Positions 60,318 to 64,000 of a stretch of 64,000 nt of DNA are shown piece by piece. The position numbers were made by a program, and so were the translations under genes. The notes under the pieces were generated by a model. That model worked only from the letters and a program-made list of their open reading frames with translations. It had not been told where the DNA came from and did not search any database. Source of the stretch: Zipacnadum sp036504235 (lineage in GTDB: Bacteria; Armatimonadota; Zipacnadia; Zipacnadales; Zipacnadaceae); assembly GCA_036504235.1 (NCBI GenBank), contig DASXVN010000040.1, positions 62,001 to 126,000 on the forward strand. The letters run 5' to 3'. Position 1 is the stretch's first letter. The number at the start of each line of letters is the position of its first letter.

Positions 60318-60668
60318 CTAAGTCCCCTTCCCCCCGCCGAGGCTGCGGCGCACCAGATGGCCGCTGGAGGTCTCGACCTCGCCGACCGAGGTGACCCCTC
60401 CCCCGCCCGCCGCAGCCGAATAGTGAGCCGCACCGCACGCGCCGGAGACCGCGCCCCCGCCGCTCTGGCGCAGGACCACCAGCCCGGCCTCCGCCGCGTA
60501 GGCGGCTTGCGTCGCCGCCCAGGCTTCCTCCGTCTGGCGCTGCTGCGCGACCAGGGTCGTCGTGTAGGTCAGCAGCAGCCCCAGCACCACTACCACCATG
60601 CCCAGCGCCAGGGTCAGCGCCACCAGTCCGCGCCGCGGGGCGCGCCCCCCCAGCCGCAAGCGCCTCAT
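60318..60668 (-). CDS. PilX/GspK-like minor pilin
   Basis: 116 aa. A basic N-terminus and a hydrophobic helix G-L-V-A-L-T-L-A-L-G-M-V-V-V-V-L-G-L-L-L are followed by Q-R-Q-T-E-E-A-W-A-A-T-Q-A-A-Y-A-A-E-A-G-L, the PilX-type A-E-A-G-L helix. There is no Glu at +5, as is common for GspK, which caps the pseudopilus. It is shorter than true GspK (about 300 aa), so PilX-like is the safer name. Its ATG overlaps the GspJ-like stop by four bases. Confidence 0.65.
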   Translation of the reverse strand: MRRLRLGGRAPRRGLVALTLALGMVVVVLGLLLTYTTTLVAQQRQTEEAWAATQAAYAAEAGLVVLRQSGGGAVSGACGAAHYSAAAGGGGVTSVGEVETSSGHLVRRSLGGGKGT

Positions 60669-61075
60669 CGGCCCCTCACCCCCACGGCGGTGCTCAGGCT
60701 CTGCCGCCCGGCGCTCAGCCGCATCTCCACCAGCGAGCCCGCCACCGCGAACTGCGGCCGGACGCCCGGATAGAAGCGGTTATCGGCGCCGCTGCGGACC
60801 GTGCCGCCGCGCGCGCTATTGTAGGCGTAGCGCGTCTCGCCCGGCCCGGAGACCGTCAGCCCATCCCCGCCGCCACTGATCGCCCCCGCCCCGCGCACGT
60901 CCGTGGAGACATCCTGCAGAAGCAGCGCCAGGGCGGTCGTCGCGCTCGCCGCCTCGCCCTGCGGCGCGAAAATGCGGTCGGTGGCGAATACCAGGCGCAG
61001 GAAGACGCTCAGGACAATCGTGAGAATGGTGATGGAGGCCAGCACCTCCACCAGCGTGTTGCCGCGGCGGGTCAT
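60665..61075 (-). CDS. GspJ/PilW-like minor pilin
   Basis: 136 aa. Prepilin signature R-R-G-N-T-L-V-E-V-L-A-S-I-T-I-L-T-I-V-L, with Glu at +5, then a helix that continues R-L-V-F-A-T-D-R, as in GspJ. The globular part (L-L-Q-D-V-S-T-D-V-R-G-A, Y-A-Y-N-S) is short but typical. Overlaps both neighbours by four bases, a pattern of tight translational coupling in this operon. Confidence 0.7.
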   Translation of the reverse strand: MTRRGNTLVEVLASITILTIVLSVFLRLVFATDRIFAPQGEAASATTALALLLQDVSTDVRGAGAISGGGDGLTVSGPGETRYAYNSARGGTVRSGADNRFYPGVRPQFAVAGSLVEMRLSAGRQSLSTAVGVRGR

Positions 61076-61461
61076 CCTCCCCCACCTCCCGCGACGATAG
61101 CGGTCAGCGAGACAGTCCCCGCGGGAGCCAGTTCGTCCGCCGGCCAGTGCACGGTGGCGGTGAGTTGACGGGTGCCGCCCACGGGTCCGGCAGTCACGGC
61201 CAAGGTGCCCGCTAGCGACGCCTGTCCAGCCACCGCGAAAGCCCGCTCGCCCAGACCCGGCGCTCCGGCGAGGCGCAGACGCTCAATCTGCTCCTGGCAG
61301 GCGCCGACCGCGGCCAGGCGGCGTTCCTGGGCCAGTTCGGCCCGGCTGCCCTGGAGATACCCGCGCAAGGCGACGCTCAGGCACATGGTCAGCAGCCCCA
61401 GGGCCACCACCGTCGAAATCAGCGTCGCTCCCCGCGACGGGCCGAGCCGGAAGACGCTCAC
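61072..61461 (-). CDS. GspI/PilV-like minor pilin
   Basis: 129 aa from GTG 61461. The N-terminus S-R-G-A-T-L-I-S-T-V-V-A-L-G-L-L-T-M-C-L fits a prepilin helix, but Ser replaces Glu at +5. The helix continues R-R-L-A-A-V-G-A-C-Q-E-Q-I-E-R-L-R-L, typical of GspI. It begins the trio of minor pilins (I, J, K-like order) that form the tip of the pseudopilus. Start codon overlaps the ATPase stop by four bases. Confidence 0.7.
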   Translation of the reverse strand: MSVFRLGPSRGATLISTVVALGLLTMCLSVALRGYLQGSRAELAQERRLAAVGACQEQIERLRLAGAPGLGERAFAVAGQASLAGTLAVTAGPVGGTRQLTATVHWPADELAPAGTVSLTAIVAGGGGG

Positions 61462-62999
61462 GCGAGGTCTCGCCTCCCCAAGACCCGCCGCAACTCAGCG
61501 ACGGTTGTTTGCCCGGCGCGGACCTTGGCCAGACCGTCCTCCCACAGGCCGCCGACCGACTCGCGCCCGGCGAGGTCCTCCAGTTCCGGCAGCGGGCGGC
61601 AGGCCAGCACCGCCTCGCGCATCTCGCGGCTGACCGGGAGCAGCGCGAACAGCCCCGTGCGCCCGAAATAGCCGGTGCCCTCGCAGCGCGCACACCCCGC
61701 CCCCCCGCGCAGGTCGCCCGCCACGTCGGCGCTGGTCAGCCCCGCGCCGGCCAGGTCCTCCTCGCTCGGCGCGGCGAACGCGCCGCACTCCGCGCAGACC
61801 ATCCTCACCAGGCGCTGGGACAGCACCGCAGTGACACTGGAGGCGACCAGGTACGGCTCCACGCCGATCTGCGCCAGGCGGGTGAAGACGCCCGCCGCGG
61901 AGGGCGCGTGGACCGTGGACAGCACCAGATGCCCGGTCAGCCCGGCCTGCACGGCGATGTGCGCGGTCTCCGCGTCGCGAATCTCGCCGACCATAATCAC
62001 CTGCGGGTCCTGGCGCAGGACGCTGCGCAGCCCCTCGGCGAAGTCCAGGCCCACGGGGCGATTGACCTCGGTCTGGTCCACCCCGGCCAGGTCCAGCTCG
62101 ACCGGCTCCTCCACGGTGGCCAGGGAGCGGTCGGATTCGCGCTCGCGCAGATAGGCCAGCGCGGTATACATCGTGGTGGTCTTGCCGGAGCCGGCCGGGC
62201 CGGTGAGCAGCAGCGTGCCCTGCGGCTGATCGAGGCGCTCGCGGAACGCCGCGGCGACCGCCGGGGCCATGCCCAGCGCGTCCAGGTCCAGCAGCGCCTG
62301 GCCGGGGTCGAAGAGCCGGACGGTGAGCTTCTCGCCGTGGACAGTGGGCAGCACGGTAAAGCGCAGGTCCACCTGCCGCCCGGCCACGGACATGACCGCG
62401 GCCCCCGTCTGGGCGACGGCGTGCTGGAAGGTCTGCATCCCGCCGAGGACTTTGAGCCGCCCTACCACCCGCTGCGCCACCGCCGCCGGGAAGCTCGCCA
62501 CGGCCCGCAGGCTGCCGTCAATACGCAGCCGCACGGTGGCCGCCGCGGACCCGGGCTGCAGGTGCAGGTCGGTGGCCCGGCGCAGCACCGCCTGAGTCAG
62601 CAGCAGGTCCGCGATGACGCCCGCCTGCGGCGGGTCCAGCTCCGCCAAGCTCCCCAGGGCCTTCTCCAGCTCGTCGTCGGTAAGGGCGCCCCGGAAGCTC
62701 TCATCCTGATAAAGGCGCGCCCGCTGGGCCGCGGCGCTGATCAGCGACTGCGCCCAGGCCGCCTCCGCGGGTTTCAGGCCGCCGATCACCCACATGGGCC
62801 GCTCGCCGCCGATGGCGATAGACAGCTTGCGCCCGCGCGGCTCCCAGGACACGCCGGCTACCTCCTGATACGAAACCGCCTGCATCTGGGGGTCCGCCGG
62901 CACCACCCCGTGCTGCGTCAGGGCCATGCCCTCCGGCGCGAGATGCAATTCATAATGGCTGCCCGCAAAGTGCTCCGAGGTCTCCAATAGTACCGACAT
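61458..62999 (-). CDS. GspE/PilB-type secretion ATPase (513 aa)
   Basis: Complete ATPase domain: Walker A G-P-A-G-S-G-K-T-T-T, Asp box A-T-V-E-E-P-V-E, Walker B Q-V-I-M-V-G-E-I-R-D, His box G-L-T-G-H-L-V-L-S-T-V-H-A. The zinc tetracysteine follows, V-C-A-E-C-G with C-A-R-C-E-G-T-G-Y-F-G-R. The N-terminal part (about 1-110) is not the usual GspE N1 domain and may be reduced. Length 513 fits. GGAGGT precedes ATG 62999. It drives assembly of the pseudopilus or pilus through the GspF platform encoded next to it. Confidence 0.9.
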   Translation of the reverse strand: MSVLLETSEHFAGSHYELHLAPEGMALTQHGVVPADPQMQAVSYQEVAGVSWEPRGRKLSIAIGGERPMWVIGGLKPAEAAWAQSLISAAAQRARLYQDESFRGALTDDELEKALGSLAELDPPQAGVIADLLLTQAVLRRATDLHLQPGSAAATVRLRIDGSLRAVASFPAAVAQRVVGRLKVLGGMQTFQHAVAQTGAAVMSVAGRQVDLRFTVLPTVHGEKLTVRLFDPGQALLDLDALGMAPAVAAAFRERLDQPQGTLLLTGPAGSGKTTTMYTALAYLRERESDRSLATVEEPVELDLAGVDQTEVNRPVGLDFAEGLRSVLRQDPQVIMVGEIRDAETAHIAVQAGLTGHLVLSTVHAPSAAGVFTRLAQIGVEPYLVASSVTAVLSQRLVRMVCAECGAFAAPSEEDLAGAGLTSADVAGDLRGGAGCARCEGTGYFGRTGLFALLPVSREMREAVLACRPLPELEDLAGRESVGGLWEDGLAKVRAGQTTVAELRRVLGRRDLA

Positions 63000-63033
63000 G
63001 AGCTACCTCCCTAAGAATCGCGGCTGCTCTATA

Positions 63034-63071
63034 CCCCCTCTCCTGCGAGGAGAGGGGGCAGGGGGTGAGGC
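63034..63071 (+). repeat. Palindromic repeat, CCCCTCTCC...GGAGAGGGGG family
   Basis: CCCCCTCTCCTGCGAGGAGAGGGGG hairpin followed by CAGGGGGTGAGG, in the 79-base gap between the GspF-like and GspE genes. Loop TGCG instead of TGCC; otherwise the same as 27391 and 33581. It may affect the balance of expression within the operon. Confidence 0.8.
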
Positions 63072-63078
63072 CCCCCGG

Positions 63079-64000
63079 TTAGGAACTCAGCAGGTGGAGG
63101 ACGGAAACCAGCGGCATCCACATGCCCATGGCGACGATGCCGATGATTAAGCCCAGCCCCACGACGACCAGGGGACCGGCCAGCATTAGCCAGTAACGGG
63201 ACTGCAGGCCCACGGCGCGACGATAGTCAATCTCCATCTCGGCCAGCGTCGGCGGCAAAGTGCCACTGGTCTCGGCGGCGGCCAGCGAGAAAACGAAGGG
63301 CTCCGGCAGCAGCGGGCTGCCGCGCAGGCTCTCGCTCAGGCTGCCGCCCTGGGTGAGGGCCTCCTGAGCGTGCCGCATCGCCAGCCGGACGTTGGGGCTG
63401 CCCGACGAGTCTCCCGCCAGGCGCACCGCCTGTGGCACCGGAACCCGCGCCAGCAGCAGCAGCCGCAGCGTGGCCGCGGTCCGCGCCAGCGCTGCCGAGA
63501 GCGCGATCTTGCCGAACAACGGCACCGGGAACCCCAGTGGCCGCACCGTCAACTGGCCCAGGCTCACCCGCTGGCGCAGATAGTAGGCAACAGCTGCCAC
63601 GAGGAGCACAAAGGGAAGCGTCCACCCGCCGTGGACCATGAAGGACGACCAGCCCATCACCCACCGGGTCACCATCGGGAATTCTTCCTCTTTCATCCCT
63701 AGTTCCTTATAAAGCTGCAGGAACTTGGGGAGGATGAAGACGGCGAGGAAGGTAGTGGTAACAATCAGCAGCGCGCCGACGAAAATCAGCAGGAAGACGG
63801 GGTAGGCAAAAGGCAGCGCGAGGTCCGCGCCGAGGCGCAGCAGGTCGCGCTGGTGGTCGGCCAGGGAACGCAGGGCCGCGACCAGATCGCCGGAGGTCTC
63901 CCCCGCCGCGACCGTGTTGGTCACCACCTCGGCGAAGACCTGCGGCTGCTCGGCCATGGCCTCACTGAGCCGCACCCCCTGGCTGACGCGCTCCGCCAGG
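63079..64000 (-). CDS. GspF/PilC-type inner-membrane platform protein, 5' end beyond right edge
   Basis: 307 codons are visible; the frame is open to the edge, so perhaps 100 residues are missing from the N-terminus. The N-proximal cytoplasmic part shows L-A-E-R-V-S-Q-G-V-R-L-S-E-A-M and A-A-G-E-T-S-G-D-L, the F-domain signature. Three membrane segments follow: V-F-L-L-I-F-V-G-A-L-L-I-V, T-L-P-F-V-L-L-V-A-A-V-A, and L-I-I-G-I-V-A-M-G-M-W at the end. The second F-domain has A-A-A-E-T-S-G-T-L. It would form the platform for the ATPase. Confidence 0.9.
   Translation of the reverse strand, partial: LAERVSQGVRLSEAMAEQPQVFAEVVTNTVAAGETSGDLVAALRSLADHQRDLLRLGADLALPFAYPVFLLIFVGALLIVTTTFLAVFILPKFLQLYKELGMKEEEFPMVTRWVMGWSSFMVHGGWTLPFVLLVAAVAYYLRQRVSLGQLTVRPLGFPVPLFGKIALSAALARTAATLRLLLLARVPVPQAVRLAGDSSGSPNVRLAMRHAQEALTQGGSLSESLRGSPLLPEPFVFSLAAAETSGTLPPTLAEMEIDYRRAVGLQSRYWLMLAGPLVVVGLGLIIGIVAMGMWMPLVSVLHLLSS

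Noticed and set aside
1..64000. CRISPR array, tRNA or rRNA genes, insertion sequences, phage genes
   Set aside because: I looked for regular direct repeats with spacers, TTC-loop signatures, rRNA stretches and transposase or integrase motifs and saw none. The direct repeats found are hairpins at irregular distances.

Overview
The window is high-GC bacterial DNA, densely coded and mostly on the minus strand. The pilin-like proteins carry the N-terminal signature I-I-A-I-L-A-A-I-L-F-P-V-F-A-R-A-R-A-K-A and the H-x9-DG block of DUF1559-type pilins. That combination is common in Armatimonadota and also occurs in Planctomycetota and related phyla. A TolC/RND/membrane-fusion efflux set and a type II secretion/type IV pilus assembly operon point to a two-membrane cell. 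Armatimonadota or a neighbouring uncultured lineage is the best guess; no rRNA or marker gene is present to fix it.

Region 1 (1-12889, minus): five secreted proteins. A pair of exactly equal-length (735 aa) TIM-barrel glycosidase-like paralogues encloses a 1732-aa multidomain glycosidase-like protein and a 633-aa protein with a glutamine-amidotransferase-like fold. A carbohydrate-binding-type protein runs off the left edge. Region 2 (13152-17494): an orphan pilin-like gene, a decayed efflux remnant (membrane-fusion start joined to TolC end), a DUF4038/apiosidase-like enzyme and a seven-bladed WD40 protein. Region 3 (17589-27955, minus): a heavy-metal (probably copper/silver) efflux island. 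It encodes a TolC-type channel, a Spy/CnrR-like periplasmic protein, an RND pump, a membrane-fusion protein with a built-in metal-binding domain, YHS and C-x-MHPE proteins, a small membrane protein and a Cys-rich secreted protein. Region 4 (28133-43708, minus): a second glycan cluster with a SUMF1-fold protein, a GH95/DUF5703-like enzyme, an alpha/beta hydrolase, a carbohydrate-binding-type protein, two more giant proteins related to the 1732-aa one, and two membrane proteins built from three copies of one four-helix unit. Region 5 (43984-57874): an 815-aa protein of carboxypeptidase-regulatory-like repeats, a GH172 (DUF2961) enzyme, and a six-hairpin glycosidase between two near-identical-length secreted proteins (1176 and 1181 aa) with ThuA-like and PHP-like parts. 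Region 6 (57913-64000, minus): a tightly overlapping secretion/pilus operon of GspF, GspE, three minor pilins and four major or DUF1559-like pilins.

At least ten proteins appear exported and glycan-directed, yet the window holds no recognisable sugar transporter, SusC/D pair, sulfatase or transcription regulator. The export route could be the pseudopilin/type II secretion system at the right end; that link is inference. The most original material is the triplet of giant proteins at 3320, 34347 and 39779: a shared N-terminal domain, a barrel-like catalytic region apparently interrupted by a jelly roll, an amidotransferase-like domain, more jelly rolls, and a conserved [ST]-x-E-x-G motif. The ThuA/PHP-like twin pair is second. 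Two families of palindromic repeats are scattered between genes.
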